Origin: an uncultured Pelagibacteraceae bacterium
GTDB lineage: Bacteria; Pseudomonadota; Alphaproteobacteria; Pelagibacterales; Pelagibacteraceae
Length of the DNA stretch: 64,000 bases
Direction of reading: 5' to 3'
Assembly: GCA_902612605.1 (NCBI GenBank)
Contig: CACMDY010000005.1
Location: 31,372 to 95,371 of the forward strand
The notes beneath the pieces are model-generated. The model was not told the origin of the DNA. It saw nothing but the letters and a program-made list of their open reading frames with translations, and did not search any database. This document shows positions 26,359 to 35,171 of the stretch, piece by piece. A program made the translations under genes and the position numbers. Within the stretch, counting starts at the first letter, position 1. Each line of letters opens with the position of its first letter.

Positions 26359-27292
26359 TTGCTTCTTGCATTCTTTGAAACACTTTATCTGCTGAAAGTT
26401 TAGACAAATCTGAAACTTGAATTGCTTTAAAATGTTCTCTTTCAATACTAACTTTTTTTGCAGTAGTATGTGATCCAAATAAAACTAATCCTTTTACATT
26501 TAAATGTGCAGCTATATGTGCTGGCCCAGTATCATTAGATATAACAAAATAACTATCTTTAATTAATGATGAAAGTTGTAAAATATTGAGAGCTTTATCA
26601 TTATCTAAAATAATATTAGCATCAATATCATTTGCCAATTTGATTTCATTTGGACCGGGGGCAATTAATATTTGGATTTCATCCCTAAAAGAAGATTTAA
26701 TTTTTTTTATCAATTCATTGTAATATGGCCATCTCTTTATAGTTAAATGAGATGATGAAAACGGAAATAAGATTATATATTTATTTAAATTATATTTTTT
26801 TTTGATTTCTGAAATATCCTCACAGCTCCAAGAAAAGTCTGGTTTCGTTACGTGATTGGTTTTAATTCCTGAAACATTTAATTGATGTTCAAAGCGATTT
26901 AGTACAGCGTCTTTATCAAAATCAATCTTACTAGTTCCTTCAGGAAGTGTTGTTTCTGTTGATGACCAAATATCTGATGTTGCTTTTGGAAATAGAACCT
27001 TTTTATAAAAAATAGTTCTTTTAGAATTTTGAAGGTCGTAAACTTTAATAAATTTATATTTTTTTATCTTTCTCATTAATAAATATAAATAAATTAAGTT
27101 AAACCTAGAGAGTCTTTTATCTAAAATGACATCAGTTATATTTGGATTTTTTTTTAATAGATCATAATAAGGTTTAGTTGACAGTATATAAAGATCATCA
27201 TTTGGATGATTATCAGATATATCTTGAATTGCACCACTTGCTTGCGCTATATCACCTAAAGATCCGTGTTTTATAATAAGTATATTAGACAT
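26351..27292 (-). CDS. Glycosyltransferase family 9 (heptosyltransferase-like)
   Basis: 313 aa, GT-B fold. ILIIKHGSLGDIAQASGAIQDI at the N-terminus, IILFPFSSSHLTIKRWPYYNELIKKI at the nucleotide-binding domain, and SLIKDSYFVISNDTGPAHIAAHLNVKGLVLFGSH with the conserved DTGPxH motif. Such enzymes add heptose or related sugars to the lipopolysaccharide core. Overlaps the AbrB gene end by 8 bp (convergent). Confidence 0.9.
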   Translation of the reverse strand: MSNILIIKHGSLGDIAQASGAIQDISDNHPNDDLYILSTKPYYDLLKKNPNITDVILDKRLSRFNLIYLYLLMRKIKKYKFIKVYDLQNSKRTIFYKKVLFPKATSDIWSSTETTLPEGTSKIDFDKDAVLNRFEHQLNVSGIKTNHVTKPDFSWSCEDISEIKKKYNLNKYIILFPFSSSHLTIKRWPYYNELIKKIKSSFRDEIQILIAPGPNEIKLANDIDANIILDNDKALNILQLSSLIKDSYFVISNDTGPAHIAAHLNVKGLVLFGSHTTAKKVSIEREHFKAIQVSDLSKLSADKVFQRMQEAIN

Positions 27293-27324
27293 ATTTTTAA
27301 CAACTTAACATAATATCAATTTAT

Positions 27325-27714
27325 ATGAATAAAATTTTAGTAGAAGTATCGGTTGGAGAATTGCTGGATAAAATTTCAATTTTAGAAATTAAATCTGAAA
27401 AAATTAAAGATCCTGAGAAACTAAACTTTATAAATGATGAATATAAAATTTTAAAAGATCAATTAAATACAAATATTAAAAATTATAGTGAAATTAAAAG
27501 TTTATATAATTCACTAAAAGAAATTAATTCAAAGCTTTGGGTAATAGAAGATGATAAAAGGCTTTGCGAAAAAAATTCTGATTTTGGTGAAAAATTTATT
27601 AAATTATCAAGAGATGTTCACTTCCTTAATGATGAAAGGGCTAAATTAAAATTAGAAATAAATAATAAAACTGGTTCTAAAATTAAAGAAATTAAAGAAT
27701 ACACCAAATATTAG
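27325..27714 (+). CDS. DUF6165-like small coiled-coil protein
   Basis: 129 aa, soluble and highly charged. MNKILVEVSVGELLDKISILEIKSEKIKDPEKL followed by helical, heptad-like segments to residue ~120 (NDERAKLKLEINNKTGSKIKEIKEYTKY). Resembles the DUF6165 family; I am moderately sure of that name. No catalytic motif. Divergent from the GT9 gene (32 bp gap), and such proteins are often found near glycosyltransferases, suggesting an envelope-glycan link (inference). Confidence 0.65.
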   Translation: MNKILVEVSVGELLDKISILEIKSEKIKDPEKLNFINDEYKILKDQLNTNIKNYSEIKSLYNSLKEINSKLWVIEDDKRLCEKNSDFGEKFIKLSRDVHFLNDERAKLKLEINNKTGSKIKEIKEYTKY

Positions 27715-27716
27715 TT

Positions 27717-28439
27717 TTATTCCCAGTCAAACCTTTGAAAAGAGTCAAATATCTTGAAAATACCTTGTGACCATTGATTACAAACTTTAGAAAATTCAGG
27801 GTCATTCATATTTAAACATTTAAGTGATGCTATTTTGATTTCATCTTTTTTGATCACAGCAAAATCTATAGGTGGGCCAACTGTTAAATCACTTTTTAAT
27901 GTTGAGTCCATTGATATCAGGGCGCATCTAGATGCATCTCCAATTGAAACTTTTGGTGTAATTACTCTATCTAAAATAGGTTTTCCGTATTTAACTTCTC
28001 CTATGACCAAATATGGTTTGCTATCTGCTGGACGAATATAATTGCCCTGAGGGTAAACTAAATATAATTCTGGTGGTTGATCTTTTATTTGACCACCAAC
28101 AATAAATGTTGAGCCTAATAATACACTGTCAGTATTAATCCCTTGTGGAGACGAGTGTTCAATATTAAGCGAGCCTATATATGATGCAATCTGCTCAAAA
28201 TCACTACAAGTATTTAAATTCATAATACCTGTTTCACTTTTTAAATCTTTTTTGATGGAATTATAAACTGCTTGAGAGGTTCCAAGATTTCCTGATGTAA
28301 CAATTACAATTGTTCTATCTCCAATATCATGTGTTAGCATTTTGGAATATATATTGACATTATCAAGTCCAGCATTCGTTCTAGAGTCTGATGCAAAAAC
28401 CAGTCCTGTCTCAGTTTTAATGCCAATACAATAAGTCAT
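27717..28439 (-). CDS. Anbu-type proteasome-like peptidase
   Basis: 240 aa, Ntn-hydrolase of the ancestral beta-subunit (Anbu) group. After Met removal the N-terminus is TYCIGIKTETGLVFASDSRTNAG, giving Thr1, Asp17 and Lys32 (IYSKM) as in proteasome and HslV subunits. Length is that of Anbu rather than HslV (about 180). It is divergent from the ATP-grasp gene at 28554. Known Anbu operons also hold an alpha-E domain gene and a transglutaminase gene, neither seen here. The native substrate is not established. Confidence 0.9.
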   Translation of the reverse strand: MTYCIGIKTETGLVFASDSRTNAGLDNVNIYSKMLTHDIGDRTIVIVTSGNLGTSQAVYNSIKKDLKSETGIMNLNTCSDFEQIASYIGSLNIEHSSPQGINTDSVLLGSTFIVGGQIKDQPPELYLVYPQGNYIRPADSKPYLVIGEVKYGKPILDRVITPKVSIGDASRCALISMDSTLKSDLTVGPPIDFAVIKKDEIKIASLKCLNMNDPEFSKVCNQWSQGIFKIFDSFQRFDWE

Positions 28440-28553
28440 AATAAATTAAATGTTTAAATTATATGTGATTACAATAAAACCCATTTATTTCATATCAGCT
28501 ATCTAATTTAATCATTTGCTTATTCAACTCTTATGTAAAAAAATTAATCTAAT

Positions 28554-30002
28554 ATGTCTGATTTTTGGAAAAACTACGACTCAAAATCTACTTTTGATGG
28601 TTATATCAGCAAAGAAAAGAAGTTGAGAAGTCATGCTAAAATCATTGCAGGGATACTTGAAAAGTATGGGAAAAAAAAATTACAAGAAATTGAAAAAAAT
28701 TGTCAAAGTACAATAAGTGCTAGGGGAATAAATTTTAGAGTTTATGCTGCAAATAATAGAGCTGAAGAAAAAAAATGGCCTTTAGATATTATTCCTAGAA
28801 TCATACCAAAAAGCCAATGGTTAAAGGTTGCTAAAGGACTTGCACAAAGAGTTAAGGCACTAAATTTATTTATTGATGACGTGTACAATGCAAAAAAAAT
28901 ATTTAAAGATAAAGTAATACCAAAAGAATTAATTTTTAATTCCCCTTTATATTTAAAAGAATGTGAGGGTTTCTCCCCTAAACACAAATCATGGTCAAAC
29001 ATATCTGGTATAGATCTGATAAAAAATATAGATGGAGATTTTTTAGTTTTAGAAGATAACTTAAGAGTTCCATCGGGAGTTTCATATATGTTGGAAAATA
29101 GGATGGTTATGAGAGATATTTTTCCAGAATTATTTACAAGATATAAGGTTTCCTCAGTACATCAATATGCAAATAAATTATATAATTGTATGACAGAGTG
29201 TATTCCAAAGAAAACTACCAACCCACACATGGTTTTATTGACACCTGGTATCTACAATTCTGCTTATTTTGAACACTCCTTTTTAGCTGAACAAATGGGT
29301 ATAGCTTTAGTGGAGGGCAAGGATTTATTTGTTGAAAACGATCACGTCTATATGAAAACTGTTAAAGGACCTTTAAAAGTAGATTGTATTTACAGAAGAA
29401 TTGATGACAATTTTATGGATCCTAAAGTTTTTTTCAAAGGATCATTGCTAGGTGTGCCTGGCGTTTTTAAATGTTGGAGAAAAGGTAATGTTGGAATAAT
29501 AAATGCATTGGGTACAGGAGTAGCAGATGATAAAGCAGTTTATTCATATGTTAATAAAATGATCATTTATTATTTAGGAGAACAACCAATTATTGATCAA
29601 GTTGAAACTCTTCTGTGTGGAGATAAAAAAAATAGAGATCATGTTATAGATAATATTTCAAAATATGTAGTTAAACCTTCCAATGCTTCAGGTGGTTATG
29701 GAATCATGATTGGCCCAAAAGCTTCTAAAGCTGAAAAAGAAGAAATGATTAAAAATATTAAAATAAATCCAAGAAACTATATCGCACAACCTTTGGAAAT
29801 TTTATCAACAGTTCCAACAATTACCCCTGACAATATTGAACCAAGGCATTTAGATTTAAGACCTTTTATATTAACTGGAAAATCTACTTATGTTACGACG
29901 GGAGGATTAACTAGAGTTGCTTTAAAAAAAGGAAGTACAATTGTAAATAGTTCGCAAGGTGGAGGCTCCAAAGATACATTAATTGTTGATAGTAGAAACT
30001 AA
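28554..30002 (+). CDS. Circularly permuted type 2 ATP-grasp protein
   Basis: 482 aa. KALNLFIDDVYNAKKIFKDKVIPKELI, ISGIDLIKNIDGDFLVLEDNLRVPSGVSYMLENR and VKPSNASGGYGIMIGPKAS with the C-terminal DLRPFILTG match the circularly permuted ATP-grasp family (formerly DUF404/407) that co-occurs with Anbu. It probably forms an amide bond on an unknown acceptor. It faces away from the Anbu gene over 114 bp. Its stop overlaps the convergent CaiB gene by 4 bp, so the alpha-E gene usually following is absent. Confidence 0.9.
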   Translation: MSDFWKNYDSKSTFDGYISKEKKLRSHAKIIAGILEKYGKKKLQEIEKNCQSTISARGINFRVYAANNRAEEKKWPLDIIPRIIPKSQWLKVAKGLAQRVKALNLFIDDVYNAKKIFKDKVIPKELIFNSPLYLKECEGFSPKHKSWSNISGIDLIKNIDGDFLVLEDNLRVPSGVSYMLENRMVMRDIFPELFTRYKVSSVHQYANKLYNCMTECIPKKTTNPHMVLLTPGIYNSAYFEHSFLAEQMGIALVEGKDLFVENDHVYMKTVKGPLKVDCIYRRIDDNFMDPKVFFKGSLLGVPGVFKCWRKGNVGIINALGTGVADDKAVYSYVNKMIIYYLGEQPIIDQVETLLCGDKKNRDHVIDNISKYVVKPSNASGGYGIMIGPKASKAEKEEMIKNIKINPRNYIAQPLEILSTVPTITPDNIEPRHLDLRPFILTGKSTYVTTGGLTRVALKKGSTIVNSSQGGGSKDTLIVDSRN

Positions 30003-31192
30003 ACTATTACTTTTCTATTATAAAAATCTTTAATTTGATCATCTTTATAACCAAAAATCTGCATAACTTGTTTTGTGTGTTCTCCTAAGTTTGGAGCACC
30101 TTTTGATTTTTCTGTTTTGCTTTTTGAAAATTTAATTGGCATACCAATAGCCTTACTTTTTCCTGCCTTTTTATTATCTACTTCAATAACCATCTCTCTT
30201 TCAATTGTTTGAGGATCTTTAAACATATCTGTTATTGAATTTATAGGTCCGCATGGTAATCCATTATCATCGAAGATTTTTAGCCATTCATTGGAAGTTT
30301 TTTTAACAAGTTCTTCATTGAGAATATCAACTAATTCTTTTAAATTTTGTTTTCTATTTAAATTAGATGAAAACTTCTCATTTTCTTGCAAATCTTCTCG
30401 ACCAATTGCTTTAAGTAACATCAACCAAGTATTTTGATTTGAAGCACCTACCGTAATCCATTTATCTTTTGTTTTAAAAGCTTGATAAGGGGCTGTTAAA
30501 GGATGTGCTGATCCTAAAGGACCAGGTGCCTCTCCAGTTGCACCTGCAATAGCAGACTGCCAGTAAGTATGAACAATACCTGCTTCATATAAAGATGTAT
30601 CAACTTTTTGTCCCTCTCCTGTTTTTTCCCTGTGAACTAAAGCTGCTAAAATTCCACTAGCTGCAAGTAAACCAGCTGTAATATCTGTTATAGGTGCACC
30701 TACTTTCATTGGTGGTTTATCTTTGCTTTCTCCAGTAATACTCATGAGTCCACTCATTCCTTGTGCAACCAAATCAAATCCTCCTTTATTTGCATAAGGA
30801 CCTGTCCTACCGTATCCGGATATTTCACACAAAATAATTTTAGGATTAATTTGTGACATAACATCATATCCAACTCCTAATTTTTCTAATGTCCCTTTTC
30901 TAAAATTTTCCAAAACTACATCAGAATTTTTTACCATCGTTTTAAATATCTCTATTCCATCTTTGTCTTTTAAATTTAATGCGATACCTTTCTTGTTTCT
31001 ATTCATCATCATGAAAGCTGCAGACTCACCGTTAATTTCTGGTGGTAAGAAGTTTCTGGTATCGTCTCCACCGGGAGTCTTTTCTATTTTAATTACCTCT
31101 GCACCTAGATCAGCTAATAATAATCCACAAGTTGGGCCAGCCATTATTTGTGCCATCTCAAGTACACGAATGCCTTTTAATGATGCAGTCAT
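29999..31192 (-). CDS. CaiB/BaiF (family III) CoA-transferase, second copy
   Basis: 397 aa. GIRVLEMAQIMAGPTCGLLLADLGAEVIKIEKTPGGDD, AAFMMMNRNKKGIALNLKDKDG, and FDLVAQGMSGLMSITG with the catalytic Asp. It lies 3 bp after the enoyl-CoA hydratase gene and ends the operon dctP-dctQ-dctM-ECH-CaiB. It probably attaches CoA to the acid imported by the TRAP system so that the hydratase can act (inference). It differs clearly in sequence from the copy at 14550. Confidence 0.93.
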   Translation of the reverse strand: MTASLKGIRVLEMAQIMAGPTCGLLLADLGAEVIKIEKTPGGDDTRNFLPPEINGESAAFMMMNRNKKGIALNLKDKDGIEIFKTMVKNSDVVLENFRKGTLEKLGVGYDVMSQINPKIILCEISGYGRTGPYANKGGFDLVAQGMSGLMSITGESKDKPPMKVGAPITDITAGLLAASGILAALVHREKTGEGQKVDTSLYEAGIVHTYWQSAIAGATGEAPGPLGSAHPLTAPYQAFKTKDKWITVGASNQNTWLMLLKAIGREDLQENEKFSSNLNRKQNLKELVDILNEELVKKTSNEWLKIFDDNGLPCGPINSITDMFKDPQTIEREMVIEVDNKKAGKSKAIGMPIKFSKSKTEKSKGAPNLGEHTKQVMQIFGYKDDQIKDFYNRKVIV

Positions 31193-31195
31193 CTA

Positions 31196-31978
31196 TTACT
31201 TATTTTTGAATTTTGGTTTTGTTTTATTTAAAAAAGATTGATATCCGATTTTGAAATCTTGGGTATCATAACATTTGTAACCTAGATTATTTATTTTTTC
31301 TGTGACTTTTCCATTTTTTAAAATGTTTCTTGCAAATTGCTTATGCCACCTTGCAACTTTTGGGGCACCTTCACATATTAATTCTGCTGATTTATAAGCT
31401 TCTTTTTCAACATCTTTATCATTAACTACTCTATTAACTAGTCTCTTCTGAAATGCTTCATCAGCTCCAAATACTCTTCCTTCAAATAATATTTCCATTG
31501 CAGTTGTGTAATTGGTCACTTTTAAAAGTACCTCAAGTTCTTTTGCAGCCATAGTTAAGCCTAATCTTTTGATTGGAACTCCAAACCTGGAGCTTTTGCC
31601 GCAAATTCTAATGTCACAACATCCCGCTATTTCCAATCCACCACCAACACATATTCCTTCAATCAAAGCAATTGTTGGTATTGGGCAATCAAAAATTGCT
31701 CCAAGTGTTCCGTGTAAAAACTTACCGTAAGATTTTGCTAATTTTGATGAAGATCTTTGTTTTTTAAATTCTCCAATATCATTTCCTGGTGAAAAAGATT
31801 TACCACCCTCTCCTCTTATAATGATGCATCTTAAATTTTTATTCTTAGATAACTTTTTGAAAACTTTGCCAAGCTCAATCCACATTGGCTTAGTCATTGC
31901 ATTTAGTTTTTCTGGTCTATTAATAATAACTTCAATTAAATGTTTATTTTTTTTATTTACTTTAATTAATTTGCTCAT
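31196..31978 (-). CDS. Enoyl-CoA hydratase/isomerase family (crotonase) protein
   Basis: 260 aa. HLIEVIINRPEKLNAMTKPMWIELGKVF, IIRGEGGKSFSPGNDIGEFK (first oxyanion segment) and IALIEGICVGGGLEIAGCCDIRICGKSSRFGVPIKRLGL (second, with a Glu in the hydratase position). It starts directly after the dctM stop and precedes the CaiB gene. Whether it hydrates, isomerises or dehydrates its acyl-CoA cannot be decided. CaiD-like chemistry is one option. Confidence 0.9.
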   Translation of the reverse strand: MSKLIKVNKKNKHLIEVIINRPEKLNAMTKPMWIELGKVFKKLSKNKNLRCIIIRGEGGKSFSPGNDIGEFKKQRSSSKLAKSYGKFLHGTLGAIFDCPIPTIALIEGICVGGGLEIAGCCDIRICGKSSRFGVPIKRLGLTMAAKELEVLLKVTNYTTAMEILFEGRVFGADEAFQKRLVNRVVNDKDVEKEAYKSAELICEGAPKVARWHKQFARNILKNGKVTEKINNLGYKCYDTQDFKIGYQSFLNKTKPKFKNK

Positions 31979-33262
31979 TTAGCTCCTATAAAAAAACTCA
32001 ACTAATGTCATCGGTATAGCTGGAACATAAGTTACTAACATTAACAATACTAATAATACACATATAAAGGATATATTAGATCTTGTTACATCCCATATAT
32101 CTGCTTTTGCAACTGAACAAGCCGTAACTAGAACACTTGCAACTGGCGGTGTTTGTTGACCAATTGCTAAATTTAATGTCACAATTATACCAAAGTGAAC
32201 TGGATCAATTCCTACAGCATTAACTAATGGCATTACAATTGGAACTGTTAAAATTATTGCAGCAACTGAATGTAAAAAGAAACCTATTACTAAAAGAAAT
32301 ACATTAAGTATTCCTAAGACTGCATATTTATTATTTGTAAAATCAATAATTGACTCTGCAACTTTTTGTGGGATTTGTTCTATTGTTAAAAATTCACCAA
32401 GTAATACAGATGCAGCTACCAATAACATTACTGAAGCTGTTTGAATTGCTCCTTCACAAGCTGACTCGTATAATCTTTTAAAGTCTATTTCTTTATAAAT
32501 AAATCCAATAACTAATGATGCAACAACCGCTAAACCTGCTCCTTCAGTTGCAGTTACAACTCCTCCAAAAATTCCACCTAAGATAATAATTGGTAATAAA
32601 AATGCTAATGCTGCATCTTTTGCAGTTTTCTTAACATTTGGAATATTAAATGTTTCTTCAACAGGAAAATTTTTACGTCTTGCAGTAATATATGCTGCCA
32701 ACATTAAGAAGAAGCCACCTATTACTCCTGGAACAATTCCAGCTACAAACAGTTGTACTACTGAACTTTGAGCCATTACTGCATAAACAATCATTGGTAT
32801 TGAAGGTGGAATAATTATCGCTAATGATGCTGAGGATGAAGTTACTGCAGCAGCGAAAGGACCAGGGTATCCTTTTTTCTTCATCGCTGGAATTAAAATA
32901 GATCCAAGTGCAGCTACATCTGCTACAGCTGAGCCAGAAATTTCAGCAAAAAACATAGAGGTAGCAATGTTAATCATGCTTAGACCACCCTTGATAAATC
33001 CAACAAGCGCTGAAGCAAAAGCTATTAATCTTCTAGAAATACCTGCACTATTCATAATTGATCCGGCTAGGATAAATAATGGAATAGCAATCAATGGGAA
33101 CTTCATTGATCCATCAAACATTACGATTGCTGTATCAATTAAAAAACTTGTTCCAGTTTTCAGTACCATTGCAATAATTGTTGTTACTGCAAGGCCGATA
33201 GCTATAGGTACATTTATAGATAAAAGAAGTAGCAGGACTGCAAACATTGTAAGAATTATCAT
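31979..33262 (-). CDS. TRAP transporter large permease (DctM type), second system
   Basis: 427 aa, about 12 TM helices. AIPLFILAGSIMNSAGISRRLIAFA, MFFAEISGSAVADVAALGSILIPAMKKKGY, SSASLAIIIPPSIPMIVYA and NLAIGQQTPPVASVLVTACSVA are the DctM signature blocks. Shares one base with dctQ; the enoyl-CoA hydratase gene follows without a gap. Confidence 0.94.
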   Translation of the reverse strand: MIILTMFAVLLLLLSINVPIAIGLAVTTIIAMVLKTGTSFLIDTAIVMFDGSMKFPLIAIPLFILAGSIMNSAGISRRLIAFASALVGFIKGGLSMINIATSMFFAEISGSAVADVAALGSILIPAMKKKGYPGPFAAAVTSSSASLAIIIPPSIPMIVYAVMAQSSVVQLFVAGIVPGVIGGFFLMLAAYITARRKNFPVEETFNIPNVKKTAKDAALAFLLPIIILGGIFGGVVTATEGAGLAVVASLVIGFIYKEIDFKRLYESACEGAIQTASVMLLVAASVLLGEFLTIEQIPQKVAESIIDFTNNKYAVLGILNVFLLVIGFFLHSVAAIILTVPIVMPLVNAVGIDPVHFGIIVTLNLAIGQQTPPVASVLVTACSVAKADIWDVTRSNISFICVLLVLLMLVTYVPAIPMTLVEFFYRS

Positions 33263-33771
33263 TAAATATCTCCTGTTTGCTCGTCACCAGTTGTCTGAAG
33301 AACTAAATTTTTATAATCTTCAGGAATTCTTAAAGTTTCAGATAAAATAAATAAACATGATGCAATTGGAATAACTGATTGCACAAAAGGTTGTGGAACC
33401 CACTCTAATGTTACTAAAGTCTCTCCAGTTATAAGAGTTAAAACTAAATAACCGTAATAAGCCAATAATATTAAAAAACCATAAACAACTAATTTTGACA
33501 CAACAAAGAAAATTTTTCTAAGAACTAATGGAAAGGCTTTGAAAATACTTGGAACACTTATATGAGCACCTTTCAAAGCTGCGTATGCTGAACCATAATA
33601 GGTTATCCAAGCAAGCTGAACAGCTGCAACCTCGTCATACCAAACTAAAGCGCTACCAGCAAAACGAAAAGTAACACCAAGCAAAACTGTTACTGCTAAT
33701 GCTACCATCATTATAAACAGTATTAGTTTTAATATTTTTTCGTAAGAATTTATAAATTTTTGCAATGTCAT
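33262..33771 (-). CDS. TRAP transporter small permease (DctQ type), second system
   Basis: 169 aa, four TM helices, with FAGSALVWYDEVAAVQLAWITYYGSAYAALKGAHISVPSIF, the DctQ hallmark block with W-x-D-E and the GAH motif. Starts ATG 33771 after the run of A in the hairpin region 33780-33802. It has no SD except an AGAGG inside that hairpin, so its translation may depend on hairpin opening. Confidence 0.92.
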   Translation of the reverse strand: MTLQKFINSYEKILKLILFIMMVALAVTVLLGVTFRFAGSALVWYDEVAAVQLAWITYYGSAYAALKGAHISVPSIFKAFPLVLRKIFFVVSKLVVYGFLILLAYYGYLVLTLITGETLVTLEWVPQPFVQSVIPIASCLFILSETLRIPEDYKNLVLQTTGDEQTGDI

Positions 33772-33779
33772 TTTTTTTT

Positions 33780-33802
33780 CAGGCCCTCTGGTAGAGGGCC
33801 TG
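33780..33802. terminator. Strong hairpin between dctP and dctQ (second TRAP system)
   Basis: CAGGCCCTCT-ggt-AGAGGGCCTG is a perfect 10-bp stem with a 3-nt loop, 12 bp after the dctP stop. On the minus strand it is followed by As, not Ts, so it does not look like a classical terminator in the gene direction. It is better read as a 3'-end protecting or processing hairpin. Confidence 0.7.
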
Positions 33803-33814
33803 TTACAAATTATG

Positions 33815-34789
33815 TTAATTTGCTAAAGACGATACTTTATCAATTAACACACCACCAGTTGGTACTTCTGACGCGAATTGATCGTATATTCCTTTACTTG
33901 CACTAATGAAAGCACCTTTATCAGCTTCATTAACTTGAACTCCAGCTGATTTGATAACTCCCAATAAAGATTTTTCAAGATTAGCAGCTTCAGCGTACAC
34001 AAATTTTTGTGTATCTTTAGCAGCTTGCTCTAAAATACTTTGTACATCTGCAGGAAGTTTGCTCCAGTGGTCTTTATGTACTGTTACATAAGCAGGAGTG
34101 TAAACGTGACCTGTGATTGATAAATATTTTTGAACTTCTTGGAATTTAGCACTAGCAATCTGAGCATATGGGTTTTCTTGTCCATCCATAGTACCTGTTT
34201 TCAAAGCAGTAAATACTTCTGAGAAAGACATTGGAGTTGGGTTTGCACCATATGATTGGAACATTTTAACTCTCCATTTTGATTTAGGAGTTCTTAATTT
34301 AATTCCTTTTAAGTCACCTGGAGTGTTAATTGGTCTAGTGTTGTTTGTGATATGTCTAAATCCATTTTCCCAAACAGCAATAACCTTGTATCCAGTTTTA
34401 TCTTCAAGATTTTTAAACATTCCTGGTAAAACTTGGCTTTCAACTTTATTCATGTGTTTTCTGTCTTTGATTATGAAAGGCATATCAAATACACCAAACT
34501 CATCATGAATAGATGCCATTACTGATGAAGGTAACCACATGTTAACTGTACCTAATTTTAGTTTTTGCATTCCTTGTTTGTCTTTACCAAGTTGTGAAGA
34601 ACCAAAAACAGTTACTTTTCCTTTGCTGCCTAATCTCTCATTTGCAAGTTTAGCAAAATGATCAACTGATGCAGAAAATAAAGATCCAGGTTTTCCTACG
34701 TGTCCAAATTTTACTTCAGTTGAATTTGCTGAGAAACTTAGAAATAGAGACGATAATAAAACAACAATTATCTTAAAATATTTGTTCAT
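33815..34789 (-). CDS. TRAP transporter solute-binding protein (DctP type), second system
   Basis: 324 aa. Signal peptide MNKYFKIIVVLLSSLFLSFSANS, then TEVKFGHVGKPGSLFSASVDHFAKLANERLGSKGKV. The ligand Arg is in GDLKGIKLRTPKSKWRV; SFSEVFTALKTGTMDGQENPYAQIAS is the family signature around the ligand loop. First gene of dctP-Q-M-ECH-CaiB. The ligand is unknown, but the attached acyl-CoA genes favour a monocarboxylic acid. Confidence 0.94.
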   Translation of the reverse strand: MNKYFKIIVVLLSSLFLSFSANSTEVKFGHVGKPGSLFSASVDHFAKLANERLGSKGKVTVFGSSQLGKDKQGMQKLKLGTVNMWLPSSVMASIHDEFGVFDMPFIIKDRKHMNKVESQVLPGMFKNLEDKTGYKVIAVWENGFRHITNNTRPINTPGDLKGIKLRTPKSKWRVKMFQSYGANPTPMSFSEVFTALKTGTMDGQENPYAQIASAKFQEVQKYLSITGHVYTPAYVTVHKDHWSKLPADVQSILEQAAKDTQKFVYAEAANLEKSLLGVIKSAGVQVNEADKGAFISASKGIYDQFASEVPTGGVLIDKVSSLAN

Positions 34790-34877
34790 ATTTCCCTCTT
34801 AAGTTTGTTTTTTTTAAAAGAGATTACAGAAAATATGGATGCAGTGCTAGAGATTAAATTGGCGTATCAGAAGAAAA

Positions 34878-35147
34878 TTATCGATCTTTAAATTCAAGAT
34901 TGCCTCGGGAGTCGACACTCTTTTTAACATGCTGATAGTAGGTAGGGTTATCAATCAGTCTTGACATATCTATACCCTTATTCTCATAACGTCTTTTTAT
35001 TGTCATTCTTGGGATTATTACGAGGTTCATATTATCAATGAAGTCCTCGGTCCATTCTTTTTCTATCTTATCCTTGACCAATCTTTTCAAAAATACCCTT
35101 AAATCAGAACAACTAAGGTGTTTAATTTTTTCGTTATACAATACCAT
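34878..35147 (-). CDS. Small protein of unknown function
   Basis: 89 aa: MVLYNEKIKHLSCSDLRVFLKRLVKDKIEKEWTEDFIDNMNLVIIPRMTIKRRYENKGID, soluble, basic, no signal peptide or motif that I know. It follows the secreted Cys-rich gene by 24 bp on the same strand and ends 88 bp before dctP. Composition is slightly less AT-rich than neighbours. ORF length and position favour a real gene, but function is unknown. Confidence 0.6.
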   Translation of the reverse strand: MVLYNEKIKHLSCSDLRVFLKRLVKDKIEKEWTEDFIDNMNLVIIPRMTIKRRYENKGIDMSRLIDNPTYYQHVKKSVDSRGNLEFKDR

Positions 35148-35171
35148 TTTGATGAATATATAATCTTGGTA

